Made by a program: the position numbers and the translations under genes. 64,000 bases of DNA from Nilaparvata lugens (taxonomy: Eukaryota; Arthropoda; Insecta; Hemiptera; Delphacidae), in assembly GCF_014356525.2 (NCBI RefSeq), contig NC_052512.1, positions 1,164,797-1,228,796 of the forward strand, read 5' to 3'. The notes beneath the pieces are model-generated. The model worked only from the letters and a program-made list of their open reading frames with translations. It was not told the DNA's origin and ran no database searches. Below are positions 20,537 through 31,382 of this stretch, one piece after another (position 1 is the first letter of the stretch; the number at the start of each line of letters is the position of its first letter).

Positions 20537-23053
20537 TGTGATGAATTTTTCAAATAGATCTCATGAAAAGAGAGAAAAATTGTGATTACCTTTTAAAATG
20601 AAAGAATTTGCTAAAGGATAGTTAGCGACCGAGCGATAAAGCTTACTTATCAATAACTGTATATTAGATAAGAGTACCGTTCTGTACTGAATATTTTTCT
20701 AGGAAAATATTCAATAAAATTATAATTTTTTGCAAATAAAGCACAAATTATTTATGAATTGCTCACTGATTTTGAGGTTACACTTTGTTTACTATCGATC
20801 AGATGTTTTTAAAACAGTTCGAACGCAGCTGACTGATTCGAAGTATTGTCAAATGTCACGCTGGCTTCACGTAAGTTATAATACCATCTCTAAAAAATTA
20901 AAACTATCCATAAAGGATCAAGAATTTCAAATAAAAAATAAAATGTATGTGTTATCGTTGAAATTATTTATTATTTAGAAATTGTATTATGCGTCAGGTC
21001 TTATTGTAACTAAATAGGTCATAGCATGAAATTCTATTATTGATAAAATGGCAGAAATTAATTATAATAATCTCAAACCTAATAAAAATTGTACAAGAAT
21101 ATTAATTTATTAATAATTTAATTCAACTGAACCACATGGTAATTAAATCTCTTTGGTAGGTCTAAGCCAATCACAGTGCATAGAAATAGCACCAAGACGT
21201 GATCGTTTGAAAGCAACACATGTTAATCTATTATCAGACACAACCCTGCCTTATCAGTTACACTAGCACATGTACATTGTATGAGAGGAACTATGTCTAG
21301 AAGATTAAGCAGTTTTAAGAATTACATAAATTAAATTATTATTGTAATTAAAGGAATTGTATTCTACTGCTTGCCACTGACGTCATGTTTACGTCACAAG
21401 CGTTCTACCAATGGCAAATTTTTATGCAAATTATTACATTGAGATTCCGAGAAGCAAGGTCTAGCCTAAAAGCTTAGAGAAAAGAGCAGCACTTCCCTTT
21501 TGAAATCCTTACCGTGTAGATCTCTTTTTATAGTTACCAAAGACCTATTTGTGAAAATTTCTTGTTCGATTTTTAAATGTTCTATTTGTGAGCCGATATT
21601 TTAGGCCAATTTATTTGTTATTCGTAAATTTCTGTTCTCATCAATCGATAAATTTAAAAGCTTAAAGTAAACTATCCCTTAATTAATTCGGTGAAGGAGA
21701 TATTTAAATTAAAATTCCCCACGTGCTGAAACCGAAGCCTGGATTGCCGCCGATCAAACGATTTTTGATCTAAAGAAGAAAACCACGACGACCAAGGAAT
21801 TTCACGTGAGTTATAAGTCATAAGGGGCCCCAATCTACGCTTCGAAAATATTTCAGTGCAGAAAAACATAATTTTTCTTCGTTAATTATTGGCCACGCCG
21901 ACAAGCGCTTTAGCACTTAAGAGTCTAGAATTTATTCATATTAATTTATAAGAATTTGTAGTTGATTAACTATCCTCCGCTGCCTGAACCACGACCCCGA
22001 ACATTTTAAAAAATATTTTCTATAATTCATTTTTCACTATTTTTTCAAAACTGTTAATTTTATCAATTGTAAAATCTGTTGAATCACGCATGGTATCATG
22101 CAAGCACAAGAAAATTTTTAACTATTCTATTAATGCTAAATTATTATCAACCTGTGAATCAAATTCTGAATCTGCACTGTATGATTGCATATTTTATTGT
22201 AATATATTTCAGTTTTGTTAATTCGCTTTCTGAGTTCGATTATTTCTTAAGCCTGTCAATTATTGTGTCTGATACGTTCTATATCATCAAGAACCGATCG
22301 AATACGATCATTGAATAATTGAATCAAGCTGGATATTGGAACAGGTCTAAGTGGATGTAGCGAGTGGGGTCAGATCGAGATATTTATTCTTTGTCCTTAC
22401 CTGCTCATATATCAGCTTTTATCTGTTACCTACCTCGAATTTGGAGCGAACTCATCAATTGTACAGCAGAGGCAGCCATAGATCATATAAATTCCTACAA
22501 TAGAGCTTAAAACCCGACAAGACTCTGTTCTCGAAGTATATTCTGAACGATATTGGGTTCAAATACCGTATTTTTAATCCTTCAGACTTATTAGAGACGC
22601 AGTCCCGTAAATTATCTACATCGGGATTTTTGCTCGACCTGTATGATTTTGTATGCTCATTCTTCACAGGTAATAATTTTAAGGTATCCGTATTCAGTGT
22701 TTAGCGTCCGCTACACTACTTATAAAAATTTCATCATTATACAATCTGTCATTAGAAGAATCAAGGGTGAGCGAGCGTTTAGGCCTCCCGCGATTCCGAC
22801 AATTGTATTGAGTCTTGTAGTGAGTCAATCAGTCTGGTGTTCACTCAGCGTCCTCACACGCCATTGCAAAATTTATAGCCACTACACCACTGACTCAGTG
22901 CAAGATTCACCCTACATGTGTGAAGCCGTTAAAAAAAACGCACCACATGATTTGCCGGCCCAACGTGAGGCATTTAAATACAGCATTACATCACCCTACG
23001 TGTGTTGTCCTATCCTTGGAGGTGAGAGTGACTCCCCCAGGAAGAGCACCACA
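20537..23053 (+). repeat. 3' long terminal repeat
   Basis: This is the second copy of the 2.5-kb LTR, starting TGTGATGAATTTTTC and ending GCACCACA. It is followed by the target duplication ATAT (23054-23057) and by polymerase coding sequence on the minus strand. The polymerase frame appears to run on for 20 codons into this LTR only by chance. Confidence 0.92.
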
Positions 23054-23057
23054 ATAT

Positions 23058-26053
23058 GGAATTTACTCAACTCCAGTACGGAAAAGCCGGAATAGACAGG
23101 TTTGTTCAATTTAAGTTCCAACTTGCGAGAGAAAACCGCGATCACGTCCGGACTAATTATTTGCCAGCGTTTGCATAACGGATTTGAAATGTACTTGTCT
23201 AATCGTTTTTCGTCTGTAATAATTTTAATATTAATGTGTTTCCGAACTGATTGTATAGTCTTACCAAAACAAAGATTGCAACAGGCCTTAAAGAAGGATA
23301 TTTCAAATTTATTTTTCTCGTTCTGTCTATTCCGGATATTGAAGTCGATGTAGCTTTTCAGCCAGGGAGATTGGGAAAAACTAATGACGCGATGCACTTT
23401 CAATAATTTCAAACCGAGCTGAAGGTAGAGTTTTAAATTGACATAGTGTACAATGTACTTTTCACGGTTAAAAAGTGTGTTCATGAGTTTTCTGGTCACT
23501 CCCTGACCGTTCTCATTTGTCTGATACTCGGAGAACAAGTCCCGCGGGGGAGTTAAGTGTAGCGGCGCGAGAGGGAAGCTGGCATGTTTATCGTGTAAAT
23601 CTTTCGGGTACTCGAGATCGCAATCAATTATGTAACCAGTTCCTGAATTGCTGTCCAAATTCGCGAAATCAAGTTTGGAAATTTCTTCCTCTGTGAGGAA
23701 TTTGAAATTCCCAAAAGGGAGGGGTCTGCTCATAGCATCCGCGTAAAGAGAATTAGCATCCACGTAAAGGAGATAATTAGACGGTTTTGAGGGATCGTAT
23801 GTCTCAGGTAGATGTTTATTATTCGCCTCACAATAACGTTTACCGATAAATGAGACCCCGCCTCTCATTCCCGCTTCAAACATGAGATGCATGTCCGGAT
23901 CTGTAAGTAATTGCAATTCGACTTTAGTGTGTTTCAGCATGCAATTCCAGGTGAAGTGCGCGAGAGAAAGAAAATGAGTAACATCAAGCCTGTATGAGGA
24001 AAAAAGCGTAGACCTCATAGATTCAAAAACTACCGCTAATAACATAACGTCCAAACATAAATAAAAATCGTGATATTCACCCAGATTTTTCAGCTTGAAT
24101 GTTGAGAACACTCTTTGCGCATGCTCATATTCTTCGCGAGACAGAGGTGTATCAGTTAAGTCGTTATGAAAACATTCAATGGGAGGGAGCGATGTTTCCG
24201 CGAATTTTTCGGGACAGCTCATGTACGAGTAGGGATATACTCCTTTTTTCAACAAGAGCTGTCTGTGTTCGCGAGGTGGATCATGAAACACCGAAAATAA
24301 TCTTTTGAACTTCTTTTCCATGTCTGTACTTTCTACCAAATTACGCACCAATACTTCCAAGGATTCAGACATAAACTTGTAGGAATCTAGAAATTTAATT
24401 TTGCCTACTGAAAGTGTCAAAAATCTCTCTGACGTATTTGCGATGCAGGAAATTTCTTTTTTACATTTACCGAGCGATTTCAGAATAAAATGCGAATCAA
24501 AACCGGAGAAATTATGGAAATAACACGAAATGTACTCCGGAGTACGAGCTGTTAAATTGCAAGAAACATGTGCTGCACATAGGTAATTACCGGTTTCATG
24601 TGCATGGTGACGACATTTAATATCGGTTTCTGAGAACGGTTCAGCACAAAGCCCGCAGTTTACTGAATTTTGAAATTCGCGCTCTTCACTTTCGGACAAA
24701 TGTTGCATCGGAATTTCACGTTTGATATCCTCATACAAAATTTCACCAAGATCTGTAATTTCCTGAAGAAATTTCTCCATGATTTTTTCGTCTAAACTAC
24801 TCGATCTATGGAGTACAGGTCCGTAGGCGATTTCTCCGTTTACATCTATAACAACGAAACAATACCCGCAAGGAATATGCCGCGCCGTTTTCTTTGTGTA
24901 ACTACGAGTAACTTCATCAGAATCGGAATCATCATCATCATCATTATCAATATTCACAACGTATGTTTCTAAATCCGCGTAAATAGTGTACTTTTTCTTC
25001 AACATCGCGCCTAGTTTCTTGAATTTAATTGTCTCTCCGCGTTTAGGATATGAAACGCGCTGAGATTCAAACTTGGAACAAAGTTCCATATGTTTCAACA
25101 AATTTGCTTTCCCGTCTACATTTATAGATTTGTTTGATGTGAACCGGTGAAAACAGAAATTGCAAACATGTACTTGACCATGGCATTTTGAAAGGTGGGA
25201 GAGAAGACGCGATAGCCCGTTTTTCCCGTTCGCGGTGTTGATTTAAACAATAATGAGTTTTTCCTGCATCGCCTTTCAACATTAAAAGATTAATTTGGAG
25301 TTTACACGTGCGGAAAATGCTTGTACGGTAGGGGAAAAACTTTTTGTTGTCATACGCGATGACGTGAATTGCAATGTCCGGATTGAGTATTTCGAATTTC
25401 TTAATATCGCGTGTCGTCACCGGGAAATTTACACCTCGCATATTGAGTCTGTGAGCAAACTTGCTCAAATACTTTACAGTCAAGTCCGCTCTATTTGGTT
25501 TCTGATGGAAATATGCGAGGACCGACCATAAAAAACATTTTTCGTCAGAAAGATTTTTGACATTTATAATACATTTTTTGTTTTTCAAAAACTGGGGTGT
25601 TTGAATGAAACTGGATGTGTATATAGGATTATATTTAATCACGTTCACATCCAGTGATTCAATTTTCTTTAGCACCCATCCAGACCCATGTCTTACAAAA
25701 TTTTCAAAAGATGAGAGGATTTTTCTCACAGCCAAGAAAAAATGCTCATTAAAATCTTCATAGTTCTCAAGCACGTTTAGCGCTATGTTGGAGTAACTAT
25801 GTAGATTTATTAGAGATGAAACAGACTCATCAACCTTGTCATCCAGCACCACTAATTTATACAATAAAACGTTAAGCACTATGTACCACTTAACATTTGC
25901 ATCATACTGTGCCGCATGCTCCCTAATTATCTCGAACACTCGAGTTTTCGTCCTCTCAAGCACACTCTCAATGTCAATATCCTCGTCCTCAAAACTGATG
26001 CGATGGCGAACTGCGCTTGAATTGATCCCGCGAAGTCTGTGTTCCCTCGGCAT
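23058..26053 (-). pseudogene. Polinton protein-primed DNA polymerase B, N-terminal two thirds
   Basis: This enzyme copies the Polinton genome from a protein primer. Start is ATG at 26053. The first frame runs to about 25200, where a frameshift (25200-25250) moves into the frame of 25101-23058. The 3'-5' exonuclease motifs are visible: Exo I YADLETYV (about 24970), Exo II NFSGFDSHFI (about 24500) and Exo III YLCLDVML (about 24060). Polymerase motif A is DANSLYADAM (about 23750) and motif B is FFKACCNLCFGKT (about 23280). The gene then stops at the ATAT target site of the LTR element, before motif C. The extreme N-terminus presumably holds the terminal-protein region. The 88 bp upstream separate it from a divergent BIR gene. 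Confidence 0.9.
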
Positions 26054-26141
26054 GATACTGAAAAAAAAACAAAAGAATAATGATCAGGATGGCATAGGTA
26101 ATAGTATGTGTAAAGGAATGTAATTCACAATCAGTTGTGAA
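26054..26141. promoter_or_regulatory. Divergent intergenic region between PolB and the BIR gene
   Basis: Only 88 bp separate the two start codons, so this must hold promoters for both directions. It is AT-rich with an A-run (26062-26071). No clear TATA box or initiator stands out. Confidence 0.5.
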
Positions 26142-26768
26142 TTGACATTCACGATGTTATCACAAGGACAGATAATGTTACATGAAAGATTGAGATTATT
26201 AACATTCGATAAAAAATGGACAAAAACTAGTCAGAATTTGTCGGCAGAAAATATGGCAAAAGACGGTTTTGTATTCGCAAGTGAACCGGATATTGTGCGC
26301 TGCGTATTTTGTTCAGTTTGTATAGGAGATTGGGAGCAAAATGATGTTGTAGCCAACGAACATGCAAAGTTTAGCCCAAATTGTAGAAGGAAAGGAAATA
26401 TAACAATTGAAGATGAGAATTACGATAATAATATTCTACGAGAATATGAAGAAAGATATTTATCATTTACTAATATGCCAGAAGATTTATCTGTACAAGG
26501 AGAGTGGTTTGAAAAACTACCTCCACACCATCTACATTGTTACATTTGCAAACCATTAACTGATAGAGCAGACTATTTTGCAAGAAATGGTTATTTCTTA
26601 CATAACTATCACTATCTACAATGTGTGTTTTGTAAATATATTATCGTTGAACCATTTGAAAAAGTAATGCATACACCGTTTTGTATATATTATGCTGATG
26701 AGTCTAAGACAAAAGACGCTCATCATACAGATGAAGCGAAAAAATCACAAGCATGCAGTATAATGTAG
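26142..26768 (+). CDS. IAP-like protein with one canonical and one degenerate BIR domain
   Basis: This is an intact 208-aa frame. The first BIR (about residues 16-84) has the family pattern: GF at 41-42, zinc ligands C53, C56, H73 and C80, and W63. The second half (about 141-182) repeats the theme with NGYF, C160, C163, H176 and C180, but the spacing to the His and last Cys is shorter, so it is degenerate. A CYIC pair at 132-135 lies between them. There is no RING finger. BIR proteins of insects and insect DNA viruses block caspases or act in cell-cycle control. An anti-apoptotic role in the Polinton/adintovirus life cycle is an inference. It is divergent from PolB and is one of the few unbroken genes in the element. 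Confidence 0.8.
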   Translation: MTFTMLSQGQIMLHERLRLLTFDKKWTKTSQNLSAENMAKDGFVFASEPDIVRCVFCSVCIGDWEQNDVVANEHAKFSPNCRRKGNITIEDENYDNNILREYEERYLSFTNMPEDLSVQGEWFEKLPPHHLHCYICKPLTDRADYFARNGYFLHNYHYLQCVFCKYIIVEPFEKVMHTPFCIYYADESKTKDAHHTDEAKKSQACSIM

Positions 26769-27060
26769 AAGGTTTTTTATCCTCCGAGGACAAACACTGT
26801 GCTCCGAGAACAATATCGTCCTCGGAGGAGAAAACTTTAAGTAAAAATGTACTTACATGTGTTGATGGTGCGTGAATCTCCTCGAGTGTAGAGGTGTAGA
26901 TAGCGGTCTATGGTACAGGTGTAGATAGCGGTCTATGGTACAGGTGTAGATAGCAGCCTATGGTATGATCGATTCCTCTCAGGTGTAGATACTGCCTTTG
27001 ACTCCTCGAGTTGAGAGGTGAGAAAATGCTGTGAAAAAACAATGTAACCAAACTGTAACC
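26769..27060. repeat. Intergenic unit, copy 1, with a 25-bp tandem repeat
   Basis: The stretch contains GAGAACAATATCGTCCTCGG, TACTTACATGTGTTGATG and GAGGTGAGAAAATGCTGTG. All of these recur in the same order at about 28455-28690. Between them, at 26887-26970, lie about three copies of a 25-bp unit (GGTGTAGATAGCGGTCTATG plus GTACA). No gene is present. Confidence 0.75.
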
Positions 27061-28420
27061 AAATATATATTATATTATAAAGTACAATAAATTATCGCTA
27101 GAGTGTGCTTTTCATAATAATAATAATAAGCTAGAGCAAGCTAATCTGTTAGTAGTGATCTTGTCTTTGCTGATACAACATCAAGCTACTGTACTGAGAT
27201 GGATCAGTGGAGTCTGAGTTAAAGTCTTCAGATTTGTGCGTTCAATTCATTATAGATAGACATTTTAATCAATTAAGTGAATACCATTCTCTTCCTTTAG
27301 AAAAAATGTTCGGACATTTCATCTAAAGGAACAGAATAGTTTTGGGCTGTGCCTGTTGTTCTACCCGATCATATTCATATGATTTGTAATTATATCAACG
27401 AATAAATAAATGAATAAATAAATAAAATCGTAGGCAGACAATTGAAAAATTACAAGCTTTGAGTAAACTGGAAAATTACATGCTGGTAAACCTCATGATC
27501 ACAAACAGAGAGGTATGCATAGAATTCAATGTAATAACAAAAATGAGCCTTGAAAAACATTCAAAATTGTTATGTATTTTTTAATGCTGTTTGTAAAAAA
27601 ATGTTTATTTGTGTTGTAATTTCCATCATAATAGGTGAGTGACGATCGCATTGATAGCCCAATCTTTGTAAGTATAGTATCTCATTAATTAAACTGAATT
27701 ACAAAATATACATAATATATTGAATTATATCAAAGATCTTCATTTATTTACTTTATAGATTATACCCTGTACGTGGTTTATGAGAGGGATTATAGTGAGA
27801 AATTAATTATGCTGGTTTGCTTCTCATAAATCTAATTATAACAAAAGTTTTGCATAACTCTCTGGTGAACCTTAATTGATTATCATTTTTTAATTGATCT
27901 TAATCGGCTTTATTCATTAGTTTTATGAGGAACAATACAGTAATTAATATTTATTTTACAGTTTTTAGTGCTTTTTTGTCAATTCGGATCTTAATCTTTC
28001 TAAATTCAAAATCAATTGTTTCATGTGTTTGTATTCTGTTTCAACGTGGAAATTAGTGAAGAATTGAAAAGTCGCACGTGCATAACCTTTATTTGGACAA
28101 TTTATTTTATGAAATTGGGATGAAAAGAAGTTTTGGACTGTAGTCTGGCAATAATTACACAGTCTATCAATAGAATTAAGAAGGTTATAATAGAAAACAA
28201 TGCTCATTTAACAAAAGAACAATTAAATAAACTTATCTGGAATTTTTTACGAGATTCTTCAGATGAAACAGGCTTAGAACAAGATTGACAAAGAAAGATC
28301 AAAATCAAGTATGTGTGCAATATTGTAAATAAATGAAATGCATCTTTCTGGTTGGTTAAATATTAAAATGTCTCATTGATGATAGAAAACACTGTCAAGA
28401 TAAGATTCATGTTTGAAAAA
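27061..28420. other. Intergenic Polinton DNA with possible gene remnants
   Basis: A SINE- or LINE-tail-like module lies at about 27335-27427: TTTTGGGCTGTGCCTGTTGT, ending in AATAAATAAATAAAATC. At 28127-28290 (plus) a short open stretch ends with LTKEQLNKLIWNFLRDSS, which reads like the C-terminus of a decayed gene. Opposite it, on the minus strand (28207-27965), is an 80-codon frame with CNYC. I cannot say which strand, if either, was coding. Confidence 0.4.
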
Positions 28421-28429
28421 TGAGCTCCT

Positions 28430-28720
28430 CTTACTTCCTTGTTGAAGGATCTAACATGGAGAACAATATTGTCCTCGGAGAAGAGGAAAATTTAAGTAAA
28501 AATAAACTTACATGTGTTGATTTGACGAAATGAAATAATCGGATAGGCTCCTCGACTCGGTTCAGGTAGCTCCTCGGCTATGATTTTCTCGATGCAGGTA
28601 AGGTTCCTTCACGAGAGCACAACTGCTTATGAGACCGAGTTGTGAGGTGAGAAAATGCTGTGGAAAAACAATGAAATATTTAATAACTGTAACACTAAAT
28701 ATATATTATAAAAATCAATT
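28430..28720. repeat. Intergenic unit, copy 2
   Basis: This is the second copy of the unit at 26769-27060. It shares GGAGAACAATATTGTCCTCG, AAACTTACATGTGTTGAT and GAGGTGAGAAAATGCTGTGG, but the 25-bp tandem array is replaced by different sequence. Confidence 0.7.
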
Positions 28721-29012
28721 TAGTGTTATTTCACAAAAATATGAGAATGTAACAAAAATTTTTACTTACAATCAATAATGTTAGCGGTGACCTCTGTGGA
28801 GTATGCAGTGCTCGCCAATTGTGATAGGCCTCCTCGGCAGCTAGTACGTGTAGAGAACTCAATCACTCTCCAAGTTGCATTAAGTGATAAGAAATTAAAA
28901 ATGTGTTTTTATATATAGCTTGATGTACGCACAAGCTGACATCACTCGGTCGCTCACTCACTCAAGGCCGGGCAACGCCCTCCCGACCTTCACAAGGCCG
29001 TCCCGAGGAGCA

Positions 29013-29258
29013 GAATGGATTCACTTCAACTGGCAGTATAGGAAGGCTGGATTAAAAAGGAACTTTGGATTTTTGTCATGGCTTTCGTAATAGAGGAAAA
29101 AGCGGCAACGTGCCAGGGGGCTCGAGTTGGGTGCAAGCCACATATAAAGTGAATAATATGGATTCACTTCAACTGGCAGTATAGGAAGGCAGGATTAAAA
29201 AGGAACTTTGGATTTTTGTCATCGCTTTCGTAATAGAGGAAAAAGCAGTAGCGAGAAT
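29013..29258 (+). repeat. Direct repeat of about 98 bp, two copies 147 bp apart
   Basis: GGATTCACTTCAACTGGCAG starts both copies (about 29013 and 29160), and both continue through GGAACTTTGGATTTTTGTCAT and CTTTCGTAATAGAGGAAAAA. The first words resemble the TGGATTCACTTTAAT motif repeated near the right end. The copies precede the virion-gene block by about 170 bp. Confidence 0.85.
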
Positions 29259-29424
29259 AGGAGATAACGCATGGGGCCATCTGTTTTTGAAATGCATTTC
29301 AAATAGATGAATTCAAAGTATTATTCCAAATTAATAGAAAATTTCCATTTTTCTTTTAGATTAAGTTAGTGTAATGATTAATTAATTAACTTTAGTTAAT
29401 GTTCAACCATTGAGTTGAAAGGTA

Positions 29425-30123
29425 ATGAAAATGGTGGTATGTAAGAGAAAGCAAAGTGGAAGAAAACGGGGGAGAGGCTTCTTAAGCTCGGCCGCGAAAG
29501 TACTTAAGGGGGCGACAGGGGCTGCTACAGGTATTACTTCAACTATTTTAAATAAATTGATCGATGTAACACCCTTTGAAATCCCCATAGCACCTGGGTA
29601 CCAGTATTGCGGACCAGGAACCAAACTTGAAAAGCGATTAGCACGTGGAGATCCTGGAATAAACAAACTTGACCAGGCTTGTAAGGCCCACGATATAGCA
29701 TATTCACTAAATAGTGATAATTCTAATCGAGCCAAAGCTGACAGAATTCTAGCGAACGCAGCGTGGGAAATTTTTAAAAATCCGAAAACTCCCCTAGCCG
29801 AGAGAGGTCTCAGTTACCTTGTTACGAATGTAATGAAAGCTAAAAATTACTTTGGTGGTTCTTTGAGAAAGAAGAAGAAGAAGAAGAAGAATGAGAGGAG
29901 AAGTTATAGTAATGATATTAGACGCAAGGCTATAGCTCAGTTGAAACAACATATAGCAGGTAAAGGGTATTATTTGAAGCCGTACCCCCCGCTTAGTGGT
30001 GGGCGACTTTTAATTCCACCCCCACCCCCATCATCATCATCATATGGTGTGAGTTTATTCCCTCAAGTTAAGAAACGTAGAACAACAAAGAAGAGGTCAA
30101 AGAAGAGCAAGAAAAAACCATGA
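29425..30123 (+). CDS. Virion protein with phospholipase A2 domain and basic tail
   Basis: This is an intact 232-aa frame. Residues about 57-105 hold a parvovirus-VP1-like secreted PLA2 fold: calcium loop YCGPGTKL and catalytic DQACKAHDIAYS (His-Asp pair). In parvoviruses and related elements this activity helps particles leave the endosome. The same role is inferred here. The N-terminus is basic (KRKQSGRKRGRG), a Lys run lies at about 150-160, and the C-terminus is Pro-rich then strongly Lys/Arg-rich (KKRRTTKKRSKKSKK), suiting nuclear entry or DNA binding. The stop codon overlaps the protease start by 4 bp. Both features suggest a minor virion component. Confidence 0.85.
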   Translation: MKMVVCKRKQSGRKRGRGFLSSAAKVLKGATGAATGITSTILNKLIDVTPFEIPIAPGYQYCGPGTKLEKRLARGDPGINKLDQACKAHDIAYSLNSDNSNRAKADRILANAAWEIFKNPKTPLAERGLSYLVTNVMKAKNYFGGSLRKKKKKKKNERRSYSNDIRRKAIAQLKQHIAGKGYYLKPYPPLSGGRLLIPPPPPSSSSYGVSLFPQVKKRRTTKKRSKKSKKKP

Positions 30124-30482
30124 ATATTGAAGGAGAATTGAGTAACTATGATTTAATGGATTGGGCTAGCTTATTACAAATTCGTTTAAGAGGAATATAT
30201 ATGCTAGATGCATTACCCAAAAAAATTCTAAAAAACGAAAATGCGATCGTGAATTTGGACAAGCACAGCCAACCGGGGACACACTGGATTGCATATAAGA
30301 AGGTAGGAAGTAATGTATGGTATTTTGATCCAATTGGAAATTTACAACCTCCATACGAATTGGACAAATATTGGAAAAAAGAAAATGGAGTAAATATATT
30401 TTATAATTTGGATCACCTGCAACCATTAGATAGTGATATTTGTGGTCATCTCACGTTATTGTTTCTTGCAAATCAGTTGTAA
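30120..30482 (+). CDS. Adenain-type (C5/Ulp1-like) maturation cysteine protease
   Basis: This 120-aa intact frame overlaps the PLA2 gene by 4 bp. The catalytic triad is visible as H55 (GTHWIAY), D70 (YFDPIG) and C108 (DICGH). Q101 lies seven residues before the Cys, the same spacing as the oxyanion-hole Gln in adenovirus protease. Such proteases cut capsid precursors during maturation and are a Polinton core gene. The protein is shorter than adenovirus adenain (about 200 aa), so only the catalytic core is present. Confidence 0.88.
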   Translation: MNIEGELSNYDLMDWASLLQIRLRGIYMLDALPKKILKNENAIVNLDKHSQPGTHWIAYKKVGSNVWYFDPIGNLQPPYELDKYWKKENGVNIFYNLDHLQPLDSDICGHLTLLFLANQL

Positions 30483-30507
30483 TTAAGTGTTTGTGTTGAA
30501 CACACAA

Positions 30508-31194
30508 GATGGTCGTTATAACGTTAAGATCAAAGTCAAGTAACCTTTACGAACATTTACAAGAAATTATAGAATTGGACAAAAATAGTGAATGGAAATT
30601 GGTCTGATTAATTTTTGTAGTTACAATAGTATAGCAAATGTAAACAAAGGAACAAATTCTAGCTTCAAATATGGTGATAAGTTAATCTTGTTGGATACCG
30701 GTGCATATGAGCTTGAGGATATTATAAAGTCTATAAAGTATAACTATGATGAGAAGAAGAATAGACTTATTATACGTGCAAATGCAAATACTATGAAGAT
30801 TGAAATTTATTCTGATAAGCCTATTGATTTAACACGTTCTGATTCGATTGCTAAGATACTAGGTTTTGATAATGTAGTTTTACAAGCAAATAAATGGCAT
30901 TATTCCAAACATCTGGTTAACATATCGAGCATTGATGGTATTCTTGTTGAATGTAATTTAGCATGTGGCAGTTACTTTAACGGAAAAGAAAAACATATAA
31001 TCTACGAATTTTTGCCAAAGGTTCCTAGCGGTTATTTAATAAATGAAGTACCCTCTCCAATTATTTATGTACCTTTGAATACACGTCGAATTCAAACTAT
31101 TAATGTAAAGGTAACAGACCAGAACGGATCGTTTATTGATTTCCGCGGAGATACAATTACAATTAGACTGCACATACGTGAAAAACAAAAGTAA
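30508..31194 (+). pseudogene. Minor capsid (penton-like single jelly-roll) protein, one frameshift
   Basis: A start at 30508 opens a short frame (MVVITLRSKSSNLYEHL) that ends at about 30606. The main frame is 30592-31194 (200 aa). Polinton minor capsid proteins start with just such a ...LRS.S..... segment and continue with a W.vGL..f..YNSI-like region. Here EIGLINFCSYNSI is in the second frame, so one indel near 30591-30600 splits the gene. The rest is beta-rich (RLIIRANANTMKIEIY, RRIQTINVKVTDQNG). The stop overlaps the next ATG (TAATG at 31192). Penton proteins close the capsid vertices. Confidence 0.72.
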
Positions 31195-31382
31195 TGGGAT
31201 ATCTTATTTTCAACCCGCGTACGCGTAGTACGTGTACGCATAATCAAGTCATTAGAGAAAAGGTCGCGATAGCGTCAACATCTAGTAAAAGCAATAGGCT
31301 GTTATCAGCTAAAAGTGCGAGAACTTTGGAAAGATTAGGTTTTATAGTTAATTGGCGACATGTCAGGAGGGGCCGCAATTAG
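31194..31382 (+). CDS. Small basic protein between minor and major capsid genes
   Basis: This 62-aa frame overlaps the minor capsid stop (TAATG) and runs 23 bp into the major capsid gene. It has nine Arg in the last 30 residues, and a SAKSARTLERLGF core that resembles the LxxxNxxFLxxLGF motif of tiny basic ORFs at this spot in other Polintons. It may be a DNA-condensing or capsid-cement peptide. This is inference from position and charge. Confidence 0.55.
   Translation: MGYLIFNPRTRSTCTHNQVIREKVAIASTSSKSNRLLSAKSARTLERLGFIVNWRHVRRGRN

Larger units (their letters stand above)
14384..23053 (+). mobile_element. LTR retrotransposon without pol, inserted in PolB
   Basis: Two direct repeats of about 2.52 kb (14384-16904 and 20537-23053) start TG and end CA. 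They flank a 3.6-kb interior with a tRNA-Lys-type primer-binding site and a G-rich tract before the 3' LTR. The 4-bp duplication ATAT is at 14380-14383 and 23054-23057. Removing the element with one ATAT leaves the polymerase reading frame open across the site. No reverse transcriptase, RNase H, integrase or protease is recognisable, so it is a large non-autonomous (LARD-like) element. The LTRs are nearly identical apart from small indels, which suggests recent insertion. Confidence 0.93.

Noticed and set aside
24099..25531. Plus-strand open frames opposite the polymerase
   Set aside because: Shadows of the minus-strand PolB coding sequence.
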